Shown here piece after piece: positions 40,335-48,562 of a stretch of DNA of 64,000 nucleotides (its first letter is position 1; each line of letters begins with the position of its first letter). The DNA comes from Candidatus Krumholzibacteriia bacterium (GTDB taxonomy: Bacteria; Krumholzibacteriota; Krumholzibacteriia; LZORAL124-64-63), in assembly GCA_016744705.1 (NCBI GenBank), contig JADGDU010000005.1, forward strand, positions 129,762 through 193,761. Direction: 5' to 3'. The position numbers and the translations under genes are program-made. The notes under the pieces are model-generated. The model saw nothing but the letters and a program-made list of their open reading frames with translations. It did not search any database and was not told where the DNA came from.

Positions 40335-41797
40335 TTTCCAGGATTTTAATAGTGGATGATGAAGCCACCATCCGGGCCTCGCTGGTGGAATCCCTGACAC
40401 GTGAGGGATACGACATCATTTCGGCTGAAACCGGGGAAGAGGCTTTGGCCAAATGCCATTCTCATAAGTTTGACCTGGTCATTACTGACCTCAAACTTCC
40501 TGGAGTTTCCGGCATTGAAATTCTCCAGGCTTTGCGAAATCAGGGCAACAGCACGCCTGTGATCATGATGACTGCGTATGGGGATGTTGACACCGCCGTA
40601 AGTGCCATGCGCTTGGGAGCCTATGACTTTATTCCCAAGCCTTTCAAATTGGGGACCATGAAAGCTCAGGTTCGGGCCGCCTTAAAAGCCACCAATTTTG
40701 TGGAAACAAAAGAACCTGCTACAGATGAGAAAATTGAGGCACCGGTAAAAAAAGCCCCCAAAGCACCCCTCAATACAGATTTTGAAGGCCAATACATGGG
40801 CATGATCAAGGCTTGCCCTGGATTAAGCCATATCGCCAATATTTTGGAGAAAGTGGGTGGCAGCCGCAGCGGCAACGATACCACCATTCTCATCCAAGGC
40901 GAATCTGGCAGTGGTAAGGAAATTGTAGCCCGAGCCATCCATGAAATCAGTCGAGGTAGCCAGGAACGGTTCATGGAAATCAATTGCAGTGCTTTGCCGG
41001 AAACCCTTCTGGAAAGTGAACTCTTTGGCCATGAAAAAGGTTCTTTCACCGACGCTAAAAACCGCAAAGAGGGTTTGTTCGAATTGGCAGGAGGAGGATC
41101 CATCTTCCTGGATGAAATTGGAGAGATGGGCATCCTGCTTCAGGCTCGCCTATTGCGAGTGCTGGAAAGCCGCCGTTATCGCCGGGTGGGGGGGAAAGAC
41201 GACCTAGAGGTGAGTGCCCGCGTCGTCGCGGCCACCAACCAGAAACTGGCTGAAGCCATTGAGAGCGGCAATTTCCGAAATGACCTGTATTATCGCCTGC
41301 AGGTGGTGGAGATTGAAGTTCCGCCTCTGCGTGAAAGGCCCCAGGATTTGGAAATTCTTATCAACCATTTTCTGCGGGGTTTTAATGAAGAAATGCGCCT
41401 GGATACTTTGCCTGTGGATGCTAAGTTGCTGGAAATGCTTCAAAAATACCCTTGGCCTGGAAATGTCCGTGAATTGAGAAACATCCTCAAACGCATCATG
41501 ATTCTGGAAGAACCCCAACGGCTCCAGGCCGAACACTTTCCCCCTCATGTGTTGGCCGGGCACAATCCCCGGCATACATCCCAGCATCATGCCTTGGGAC
41601 AAGCCACTGGTTTGATGCCTCTGGGTGAAGTGGAGCGGTTGCAAATTCTCTACACATTGGAAATGACCGAAAACAATAAAAGCAAGGCTGCCCGTATTCT
41701 CGGAATCAGCCGTCAAACACTACGTGAGAAGTTACGGCTCTACGAATTGAAAACCCAAGATGATGGAGATCTGCTGGCCGATTCTGCAGAATCTTGA
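40331..41797 (+). CDS. NtrC-family sigma-54-dependent response regulator
   Basis: Transcription activator of 488 aa: receiver with Asp53 (LVITDLKLPGVSG), a long Pro/Lys/Ala linker (~122-150), the AAA+ domain with Walker A GESGSGKE (190-197), Walker B GSIFLDEIGEMG, and a Fis-type HTH (KSKAARILGISRQTLREKLR). The sigma-54-contacting GAFTGA loop reads GSFTDA (237-242); the essential Thr is kept, but Ala and the second Gly are changed. It overlaps the upstream kinase by 4 nt and ends at a terminator. It resembles FlrC/FleR-type regulators, and its target could be any of the sigma-54 promoters in the window. Confidence 0.9.
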   Translation: MISRILIVDDEATIRASLVESLTREGYDIISAETGEEALAKCHSHKFDLVITDLKLPGVSGIEILQALRNQGNSTPVIMMTAYGDVDTAVSAMRLGAYDFIPKPFKLGTMKAQVRAALKATNFVETKEPATDEKIEAPVKKAPKAPLNTDFEGQYMGMIKACPGLSHIANILEKVGGSRSGNDTTILIQGESGSGKEIVARAIHEISRGSQERFMEINCSALPETLLESELFGHEKGSFTDAKNRKEGLFELAGGGSIFLDEIGEMGILLQARLLRVLESRRYRRVGGKDDLEVSARVVAATNQKLAEAIESGNFRNDLYYRLQVVEIEVPPLRERPQDLEILINHFLRGFNEEMRLDTLPVDAKLLEMLQKYPWPGNVRELRNILKRIMILEEPQRLQAEHFPPHVLAGHNPRHTSQHHALGQATGLMPLGEVERLQILYTLEMTENNKSKAARILGISRQTLREKLRLYELKTQDDGDLLADSAES

Positions 41798-41820
41798 CCA
41801 CCTCTATTTTCTGACAAAGA

Positions 41821-41856
41821 AACCGGAATTCTCAATTTGAGGGTTCCGGTTTTTTC
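41821..41856 (+). terminator. Rho-independent terminator after the first NtrC-type regulator
   Basis: Stem AACCGGAA / TTCCGGTT with a 15-nt AT-rich loop, followed by TTTTTC. It separates the kinase/regulator pair from the large basal-body operon. Confidence 0.88.
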
Positions 41857-42084
41857 TGACCAACACAAATTCAGCTGACAACAAAATAGCCAGTACCCAA
41901 GAAAACTTACCTTTGAATTTTTTGGGCATGGGGTCGGAACAGACGATATATTTTTCCTTAATTTATTCCCCAACAACAAGATAAACCAAGCAAGGCCTTT
42001 GGTGGCAACAACTTAAGTGACACCGGCAGGAACTCCCCGTCCCCTAGGAAAGATTTTCCGCAGCATTGAGCGAAGCTGTAGTTG

Positions 42085-42100
42085 AGGAACGCCTTTTGCG
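42085..42100 (+). promoter_or_regulatory. sigma-54 promoter of the large basal-body operon
   Basis: AGGAACG-N4-TTGCG: GG at 42086-42087 and GC at 42098-42099, exactly 10 nt apart, with intact TTGC. Two of seven -24 positions differ from consensus. The predicted start ~42111 is 36 nt upstream of ATG 42147. The same bases can form a small dyad GAACGC/GCGTTC. Confidence 0.6.
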
Positions 42101-42146
42101 TTCTTTCTCAAAAACATTGTGGCTTCCGTTCAAGGAAATAAGGGAC

Positions 42147-43238
42147 ATGATCAAAAATCAGGTAAAACATTCTATAAAATTTACCCTTGCGCTTTGGAGT
42201 CTTGCTTGGGTTTTGAGTATGCCTTTGTCGGCCGTAGCTGTGGGGTTGAACAATTCCGAAAGCGATGGATACCTGCAATGGTTGCACAGCCTGGAAAAAG
42301 TCATGGAAAACCGATCTGAAACCGGATTGGAAGAAGGCAACCTGCTTTATCCATTTGATCTGCCGGGATGGAAGGGTGAAGAAAGCCGAGCATATCGCCA
42401 TCTTTCCATCAGTAAGGCCGTCACTGAATTGGAAAAAGAATGGTTGTTAAGGGGAGAACAAGATACGGATTCTCCATTGGTGGCCTTGGCTAACGCCCGC
42501 AATTATGTGAATTTGAGTGAATTTGACAGCGCTCTGGTTTGGTTTGATGCCGCTTCTAAGTTGGATAAAGACCAAAATTTTTCCAGAGAAATCAGCCGGG
42601 AGCGTTTGGCTGCTGCCGCTGCCAATGGCGACTCACTGTCCATGTTGACATTTATAACCAACACGGTTGGAACACATAATATTACTGGCCATGAGTCTGA
42701 ATATATTTTGGCTTTGCGCTGGTTATTGATCCACCAAAATTCTGAAACAATTGACCTTGTTGTTCAAAAAATTGAATCCGAGGGTGAAGTTCTTCCGGAC
42801 CGGTTGCGTTTTTGGGTGGCTTACAGTTTATCCTGGCGCCAAAAAAGAACTGAATCGCTCAAACATTTGCGAGTTCTAATTGGCAGCGGAGGATTGAGCC
42901 GGGATTTGACGGAAAGACAACGGTCATGGGTTTTGTTTGCTATCCCCGATTTTTTCTTTCTGGATGGAGACAGTGTTTCAGCTCTGGCCCTCTACGACAT
43001 CCTCAAGAATTCCAAAGTTCCCGAGTTGTCCACCTGGGGGCGTTACCAAATAGCTAACATGGACTTCCTCGGTGGTCGCTATCTAAGGGCCAGTGAAGGT
43101 TTCAAGCGAGTTTGCGATGCCAAAAGGCTGGGCTCATGGCAAGACCAAGCCTGTGAAATGGCGAATGTTGCCCAGGAAATCGAACGCATCAAATCAGAAG
43201 GTGAGCCCTATGGCGCTGGTTCTTTCTACACCCCCTGA
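42147..43238 (+). CDS. exported helical-repeat protein of unknown function, first gene of the basal-body operon
   Basis: Not recognised as any known flagellar protein. The start is ATG 42147: it lies 36 nt downstream of the predicted sigma-54 start site, AAGGAA is 9 nt upstream, and the product opens with a signal peptide (SIKFTLALWSLAWVLSMPLS). The 363 aa protein is then mostly helical with TPR/SEL-like pairs (LANARNYVNLSEFDSALVWF, LRFWVAYSLSWRQKRTESLK, GRYLRASEGFKRVCDAKR). No haem, protease or enzyme motif is seen. Its place at the head of the rod/MS-ring/motor operon suggests a periplasmic partner of the motor, possibly a ring or PflA-like scaffold; that is speculation. It overlaps the next gene by 29 nt. 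Confidence 0.75.
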   Translation: MIKNQVKHSIKFTLALWSLAWVLSMPLSAVAVGLNNSESDGYLQWLHSLEKVMENRSETGLEEGNLLYPFDLPGWKGEESRAYRHLSISKAVTELEKEWLLRGEQDTDSPLVALANARNYVNLSEFDSALVWFDAASKLDKDQNFSREISRERLAAAAANGDSLSMLTFITNTVGTHNITGHESEYILALRWLLIHQNSETIDLVVQKIESEGEVLPDRLRFWVAYSLSWRQKRTESLKHLRVLIGSGGLSRDLTERQRSWVLFAIPDFFFLDGDSVSALALYDILKNSKVPELSTWGRYQIANMDFLGGRYLRASEGFKRVCDAKRLGSWQDQACEMANVAQEIERIKSEGEPYGAGSFYTP

Positions 43239-43608
43239 GCCCCAGAGGGCAGAGCAGGATCTTTTCAAACGGCTGACAGGGCTGTACGAAGAGCAACGAC
43301 AAATTTACTCCCAGGTTCTGGACCTGTCCCAACAACAGGGCGATCTGGTGCGCAATGGGCACTCCCTCACGGAAATTCGCCAGTTGCTTCAAAAGAAAAA
43401 CGTTTGTCTCGAGATCATCAAAAGGCTCGAATTGACTGAACGCAAAACAAAGTCTGAATGGGAACAAGGAAAGCACCAGTGGTCCGCCGAAAGTCAGGCC
43501 AACTTGAATTCCACACTGCAGAGGGTCAGTAGTCTCATTGAGGACATCCTTCTTTGTGAAGAAAAAAATGACCTGGAATTCATCCAACAGATGAGGACCA
43601 TGCAATGA
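43210..43608 (+). CDS. FlgN/FliT-like helical chaperone candidate
   Basis: Cytosolic all-helical protein of 132 aa. ATG 43210 is chosen because GAAGGTGAG precedes it and no reasonable start exists earlier; it begins within the 3' end of the exported protein gene. The core LTGLYEEQRQIYSQVLDLSQ, LRQLLQKKNVCLEIIKRLEL-like helices and a Trp in KTKSEWEQGKHQW follow the FlgN pattern of paired antiparallel helices. A true flgN is already present before flgK, so this may serve another substrate or act as a regulator linked to the downstream kinase. The 3' end overlaps the kinase by 4 nt. Confidence 0.5.
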   Translation: MALVLSTPPEPQRAEQDLFKRLTGLYEEQRQIYSQVLDLSQQQGDLVRNGHSLTEIRQLLQKKNVCLEIIKRLELTERKTKSEWEQGKHQWSAESQANLNSTLQRVSSLIEDILLCEEKNDLEFIQQMRTMQ

Positions 43609-44345
43609 CCGCAACGCAGATGGAAAGAGCCACAACTTCAAAAACGATCCAGGGCCCAGACCCTTTGGCTCAAAAGCTCCTGCGTGGTTATTTACACAAA
43701 ACCAGCAATAGTCTTTGCGGTATCAAGGGTTATGCGGGACTCATCCTTGCCAATGAAGATTCCACCGAAAACGCAAACCGCTGGGCCCGTAAAATTCTTC
43801 GTGAAATAGATCGTATGGAGGAAGTCTTTCGTTCTGTGGGAGATCTGACCCACGGTGCTTCAGCCTTTCGTTCCGGTTGTGATATTCCTGGGGTTCTGGC
43901 CCGTTCCATGGCCGCGGCTCTGGATTCAAATCCTGGAATGCAAATTAATCTAACAGATTTACCCGAGGGGCAACTCCTTCTGCCGGAGGCAGATCTCCAA
44001 CTTGTATTAAAGGAAATTCTCAACAACAGCGCCGAAGCTCAAAAGCTTTCGCAAGTCTCTATTTCAGGCCAAGTGGAAATCACCGGCCGTGTCGTTTTGC
44101 GAATTTCAGACAACGGTCCGGGCATGGGACCAGCGTTGTTGGAACAAGCCACTGATCCTTTTGTGACGACTCGGGACGGGCACCACGGCGTGGGGCTGAC
44201 CAGAGTGGAAACCATTTTAGATATGCACGGCCTGGCCTGGTCCCTGATCAGCCATCCTGGTCATGGAACTTCCATCACTTTGGAAGTGGCTGAATCCTTA
44301 ATATTGAATCCTGATCATTGTCTGACACGGAAGAAAGGCAAATAA
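43605..44345 (+). CDS. compact soluble histidine kinase (FlrB/FleS-like)
   Basis: Short histidine kinase of 246 aa with no sensor domain: HisKA-like helix with candidate His31 in YLHKTSNSLCGIKGYAGLI, then HATPase_c with LVLKEILNNSAEA, ISDNGPGM and HHGVGLTRVETI. The lack of a membrane part and its flagellar operon fit FlrB/FleS kinases, which respond to cytosolic signals such as export-gate assembly. It overlaps its partner regulator by 1 nt (TAATG). It is distinct from the large GAF/PAS kinase at 38034. Confidence 0.85.
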   Translation: MTATQMERATTSKTIQGPDPLAQKLLRGYLHKTSNSLCGIKGYAGLILANEDSTENANRWARKILREIDRMEEVFRSVGDLTHGASAFRSGCDIPGVLARSMAAALDSNPGMQINLTDLPEGQLLLPEADLQLVLKEILNNSAEAQKLSQVSISGQVEITGRVVLRISDNGPGMGPALLEQATDPFVTTRDGHHGVGLTRVETILDMHGLAWSLISHPGHGTSITLEVAESLILNPDHCLTRKKGK

Positions 44346-45715
44346 TGTCCACCAAGCTGAACATCCTGATTGTCGATGACGAACACAGCATGCGTGACTT
44401 TTTGGAGTCATCTCTCGCTTCCAGATTTCGAGTCTTTACGGCCAAGGATGGCTTTGAGGGACTGGAAATTTTGAAAAGGGAAAAGATTGACCTCATGCTT
44501 TCTGATGTTCAAATGCCAGTCAGGGGAGGACTTGACCTCCTGGCTGATATCAAAAGCCAGTTGGATTATTCTCCGGTCGTGATCATGATGACGGCCTTTG
44601 GAACCATCGAAGGTGCAGTGGAAGCCACTCGCAATGGTGCCTCCGATTATTTAACCAAACCTTTTGGTCTGGACCAACTCAACCATGTGCTCAACAAATG
44701 TCTGGAGCATGAAAAACTGGTCACAGAAAACCAAAGCTTACGCCAGAACATCAGCACTAAGAGTGAAAAGAATGGATTGCTGGGCAATAACCACCTCATG
44801 GTTAAGCTGAGAGAGAAAATTGCCATGGTGGCCGACAGCAAAGGCACTGTGATGCTGCAGGGGGAAAGCGGAACAGGAAAAGAAGTGGTGGCCCAGGCTA
44901 TCCATTACAGTGGTCCCCGGCGAAACCAACCCTTTATCCGCCTCAATTGCGCAGCCATCCCCGAATCATTGCTTGAATCGGAACTCTTTGGCTACGAACG
45001 GGGAGCATTCACCGGTGCTTTGGCTACCACCAAAGGCAAGTTTGAACTGGCCGATGGCGGAACCCTGCTGTTGGATGAAATCAGTGAGATGCCATTTGCC
45101 ATGCAGGCAAAACTCTTGCGTGTTCTTCAGGAAAAAGAGTTCATGCGGTTGGGCTCAAAAGACACCACCAAAGCCGATGTGCGGATTATTGCCACCACAA
45201 ACCGCAATCTTCAGGAAGAGATTAAAGTTCGTAACTTCCGTGAAGATCTGTACTTCCGCTTAAATGTCATACCCATCAATGTGATTCCTTTAAGGCAGCG
45301 AAAAGACGATGTCCCGCTTTTGGCTAACCATTTTTGTCAAATTTTCTGCGCCGAGAATAACAAAAATCTACTGACCATCAATGAAAATGCTATGCGCCAA
45401 CTGGTGGCTATGGACTGGCCCGGCAATGTGCGCCAACTGATGAATGTCATCGAAAGAGCAGTCATCCTTTGCCATGGCTCAGAAATCACCGCCGAAAGTT
45501 TCGGTCTTTCAGATGAAATGGACGGCACAGCAGAAGTGAGCCAACTGGATTCCGATATGACTCTGCGTGATATGGAACGGGAATTGATTCTCCGAAAACT
45601 GACCAGAACCCAGGGCAATCGTACTCTGGCAGCAAATGAACTTGGTATCAGTGTCCGCACTTTGCGCAACAAATTGAACCTCTACACCGATCAGGGTGTG
45701 GAAATCCCAGGATAG
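44345..45715 (+). CDS. NtrC-family flagellar regulator (FlrC/FleR-like)
   Basis: Sigma-54 activator of 456 aa. The receiver has Asp54 (LMLSDVQMPVRGG), the AAA+ domain has Walker A GESGTGKE (173-180), an intact GAFTGA loop (220-225) and Walker B GGTLLLDEISEM, and a Fis-type HTH (NRTLAANELGISVRTLRNKL). ATG 44345 overlaps the kinase stop, and AAAGG precedes it. Because it is cotranscribed with flgB-flgC-fliE it is the likely activator of the sigma-54 flagellar promoters, in a FlrBC-type cascade. It is closer to FlrC than the regulator at 40331, which has the altered GSFTDA loop. Confidence 0.92.
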   Translation: MSTKLNILIVDDEHSMRDFLESSLASRFRVFTAKDGFEGLEILKREKIDLMLSDVQMPVRGGLDLLADIKSQLDYSPVVIMMTAFGTIEGAVEATRNGASDYLTKPFGLDQLNHVLNKCLEHEKLVTENQSLRQNISTKSEKNGLLGNNHLMVKLREKIAMVADSKGTVMLQGESGTGKEVVAQAIHYSGPRRNQPFIRLNCAAIPESLLESELFGYERGAFTGALATTKGKFELADGGTLLLDEISEMPFAMQAKLLRVLQEKEFMRLGSKDTTKADVRIIATTNRNLQEEIKVRNFREDLYFRLNVIPINVIPLRQRKDDVPLLANHFCQIFCAENNKNLLTINENAMRQLVAMDWPGNVRQLMNVIERAVILCHGSEITAESFGLSDEMDGTAEVSQLDSDMTLRDMERELILRKLTRTQGNRTLAANELGISVRTLRNKLNLYTDQGVEIPG

Positions 45716-45719
45716 TATC

Positions 45720-46130
45720 ATGATTAAGACTGGATTATTCGACAACAACCACCTCAGCTCTTTAAAGAAGGCTGTAGGTGTGTATGGCAAACGTCATCAG
45801 GTCACGGCTCAGAATATCAGCAACGTGCAAACCAGTGGGTACCGCACCCAGAAGCTGAATTTTGAAGACATGATCAATGGGTCAAACCACCGTCTCCAAG
45901 GCCAAAAAACTCATGAAGGCCATCTCAGTTTGGGTAAACGGGATATTGGTTCGGCCCAAGAGGAATTGGTGGAATCCAAATCCAACTACGACAACGGTGT
46001 CAACAATGTGGATATCGATCATGAAATGACCGAATTGGCCACCACGGACCTTAGTTATCGGTTGGCCACCCGTCTATTAAGCATGAAATATTCAGGACTC
46101 AAAAAGGCCATCACCGGCCGTGTGGCATAA
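45720..46130 (+). CDS. flgB: flagellar basal-body rod protein FlgB
   Basis: Proximal rod subunit, 136 aa, the normal FlgB length. ATG 45720 is preferred over the longer frame from 45696: the product then starts MIKTGLFDNNHLSSLKKAVG with the conserved HQVTAQNISNVQTSGYRTQK and ends LSYRLATRLLSMKYSGLKKA. The start is only 4 nt after the regulator stop, so it is cotranscribed and coupled. flgC and fliE follow in the universal order. Confidence 0.95.
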   Translation: MIKTGLFDNNHLSSLKKAVGVYGKRHQVTAQNISNVQTSGYRTQKLNFEDMINGSNHRLQGQKTHEGHLSLGKRDIGSAQEELVESKSNYDNGVNNVDIDHEMTELATTDLSYRLATRLLSMKYSGLKKAITGRVA

Positions 46131-46150
46131 CGTGAAAAAGGAGCAGGATC

Positions 46151-46660
46151 ATGAGTAGCGGATTGTTTGGAGCCATCAGAACCAGCGCTTCTGGCTTGCG
46201 GGGCCAAAGGGCCAAAATGGACGTTGTGGCGAGAAACCTGGCCAATGCCGAAACAACCCGCACGGCGGACGGCACTCCGTATCGCCGTCAACGGGCCATT
46301 TTTGAGCAGGTTTTGGGGGATAAGGTCAGCCAGAACCATATGAAACTCTCATCATCTGGAGGCGGCCAGGGGCTATCCACAACGCAAAGTGGACACATGT
46401 CCGGTTTGCGATCAAGAGTTCAGAATGAAAGCAGCGGGGGCATCTCCAGCGATGTTGGCCTGGCTGAGGATGCATCGGAATTCCGAGTCATTTATGACCC
46501 CGGCCACCCCGATGCTGATGGCGAAGGCTACGTCCTGATGCCCAACGTCAACCCGATTTCCGAAATGGTTGATATGATCAGCGCCAGTCGGGCTTATGAA
46601 GCCAACATCAGTTCTGTACAGACCGCCAAGGAAATGTTCAACCAGGCATTGAAAATCTGA
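46151..46660 (+). CDS. flgC: flagellar basal-body rod protein FlgC
   Basis: Proximal rod subunit, 169 aa. The N-terminus MSSGLFGAIRTSASGLRGQR and VVARNLANAETTRTADGTPY, and the C-terminus VNPISEMVDMISASRAYEAN are standard FlgC. The Asp-rich DPGHPDADGEGYVLMPNVNP block is also typical. AAGGAG lies upstream of the ATG. Confidence 0.96.
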   Translation: MSSGLFGAIRTSASGLRGQRAKMDVVARNLANAETTRTADGTPYRRQRAIFEQVLGDKVSQNHMKLSSSGGGQGLSTTQSGHMSGLRSRVQNESSGGISSDVGLAEDASEFRVIYDPGHPDADGEGYVLMPNVNPISEMVDMISASRAYEANISSVQTAKEMFNQALKI

Positions 46661-46689
46661 CAGGCTTTTAGCCAGGAGATGGAAGAATA

Positions 46690-46992
46690 ATGAGTATCGG
46701 AAGCATAAAATCTCTAGGATCTGTTGACCCACGTAGTGCTTACGGGGTTGGACAGGCCACGGGAACAGCTGCTCCCAACTTCGCGAAACAACTTCAGAAT
46801 GCCATTCAAGAAGTTGACAACATGAAAGCAAATGCCGGAGAGATGGTCGAAGGTATGGTTTCAGGTGAAGTCACCGAAGTGCATGATGTGATGATCGCTG
46901 CCAAAGAAGCCTCGTTGGCCTTCGATTTGCTATTGGAAGTCAGAAATAAGCTTTTGGAGAGCTATCAGGAAATCATGCGGATGCAGATGTAG
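46690..46992 (+). CDS. fliE: flagellar hook-basal body protein FliE
   Basis: MS-ring/rod junction protein of 100 aa. Conserved core: NFAKQLQNAIQEVDNMKANA, GEVTEVHDVMIAAKEASLAF and LLEVRNKLLESYQEIMRMQM. The position between flgC and fliF is diagnostic. CAGGAGATGG precedes the ATG. It is thought to be the first exported axial protein. Confidence 0.96.
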   Translation: MSIGSIKSLGSVDPRSAYGVGQATGTAAPNFAKQLQNAIQEVDNMKANAGEMVEGMVSGEVTEVHDVMIAAKEASLAFDLLLEVRNKLLESYQEIMRMQM

Positions 46993-47033
46993 GTGAACGG
47001 GTAAACAACTGAAGAAGGATCTGAGGTAACGGC

Positions 47034-48560
47034 GTGGACGGAATCAAACATATGATCGACAACCTGAAGGGCCGCCTTGGCGCTCTCTCCTTCAATCAGA
47101 AAGTCATGCTTGGAGCGGTGACCACCGCCAGCATCATTTCTATGGTTGTCTTTTCCACCTGGCTTCAAAAAGACGAAATGGTCATTCTCTTCACCAACCT
47201 CTCCAACGGCGATGCCGGAGCTTCCATCCAGCAATTGGACAAATTGAATGTTAAATACGAACTGACAGATGGCGGCACCACAATCAAGGTCCCTGAAAAC
47301 GAGATGCTGAAACTGCGCATCGACTTGCACAATAAAGGCGTGATCACCAACAGCACCGTGGGCTTGGATATTTTTGATGGCAAACAATATGGTCTGACCG
47401 AGTTTCTGCAGAACGTGCAATTCAAAAGGGCTGTCGAAGGCGAACTGACCCGCACTATTGAAGTCATCAATGGTGTGCAGTCGGCTCGGGTTCATCTGGT
47501 GATGCCCAAACCTTCAATCTTCAACAAAGGCACATCCGGCGCTACCGCCAGTGTGGTTCTCACCATGAGTCGCGGTGTTCAGTTTGATAGTAACCAAGTG
47601 GCGGGCATCCAAAGCCTGATCGCCTTCAGTGTCGAGAACCTCTCACCCCAGAACGTCCGTGTCCACGATACCAGCGGACGAGATCTCACTCCTGAGGCCA
47701 ATGATGACGATGTGGGGCGCTCCGGTTCCCAACTGGCTTTGCGCCATGAGGTGGAAAATGAACTGAAGGGCAAAGCCGAAGGCATGCTCAACAAAGTTCT
47801 CGGATATGGGAAATCCATCGTTGAGGTCAATGCCACTTTAAATTTTGAAAAAATCGAATCGGAACGGGAAATCTTTGATCCTCAGGGTGTGGTTGTGCGT
47901 AGCGAAGAGCGTACCGAAAGCAACAACCCTGAATCGGGCGGCACCCAGGAGAACAGCCTGACCAATAATGAAATCAACCGCACAGTGGAACATGTGATCA
48001 GTGAAATGGGTGGCGTGACTCAGTTGATCGTATCGGTCACTGTCGATGGTCATTATGAACCCGGTGAGGATGGGGCAGATCCCACTTACGTTCCCTTGAC
48101 TGAAAACGAGATTGGCCAATTGCGCCGCATTGTTTCGGCAGCCGTAGGACTGAACACCATCCGTGGTGATCAGATTGAATTCGTAAATATGCCATTTAAT
48201 GTGAAAGACGACTTTGGTGGGCAGGCCATGGCCCCTGACTGGATTGGCCTGGTGACACAATACGGTGGCAAATTAATCTTGATCATCCTCTTTGGTGTGC
48301 TGGCCCTGACTCTCAAGAAGAATTTAGGAAATGTCCTTACTACGGCTATGCAGCCTGCTGGAATGAGCACAGCCACAGGTAAGGATACCACCGGAGAAGA
48401 TCAAGAATCGTTCGACGGCATTCCCGAAATCGACGATCAGATCATGGACGACATTCAAGACTACGCTTCCGAAAACCCTGAACGGGTTGCCGAAGTTATT
48501 CAGTCCTGGATCAATGAAATCAACCTGGGGCCAGCAGTTGGCGCCAAAGCAGGAGAATAG
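47034..48560 (+). CDS. fliF: flagellar MS-ring protein FliF
   Basis: Inner-membrane MS ring of 508 aa. TM helix 1 is near 23-43 (VTTASIISMVVFSTWL) and TM helix 2 near 405-425 (LILIILFGVLALTLKK). Between them are the ring-building motifs IQQLDKLNVKYEL, FLQNVQFKRAVEGELTRTIE and SARVHLVMPKPSIF; the C-terminus contains the FliG-binding acidic tail (DQIMDDIQDYASENPERVAE). GTG start with CTGAGG upstream. It is the structural base of the motor and export gate. fliG follows after 2 nt. Confidence 0.96.
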   Translation: MDGIKHMIDNLKGRLGALSFNQKVMLGAVTTASIISMVVFSTWLQKDEMVILFTNLSNGDAGASIQQLDKLNVKYELTDGGTTIKVPENEMLKLRIDLHNKGVITNSTVGLDIFDGKQYGLTEFLQNVQFKRAVEGELTRTIEVINGVQSARVHLVMPKPSIFNKGTSGATASVVLTMSRGVQFDSNQVAGIQSLIAFSVENLSPQNVRVHDTSGRDLTPEANDDDVGRSGSQLALRHEVENELKGKAEGMLNKVLGYGKSIVEVNATLNFEKIESEREIFDPQGVVVRSEERTESNNPESGGTQENSLTNNEINRTVEHVISEMGGVTQLIVSVTVDGHYEPGEDGADPTYVPLTENEIGQLRRIVSAAVGLNTIRGDQIEFVNMPFNVKDDFGGQAMAPDWIGLVTQYGGKLILIILFGVLALTLKKNLGNVLTTAMQPAGMSTATGKDTTGEDQESFDGIPEIDDQIMDDIQDYASENPERVAEVIQSWINEINLGPAVGAKAGE

Positions 48561-48562
48561 TC

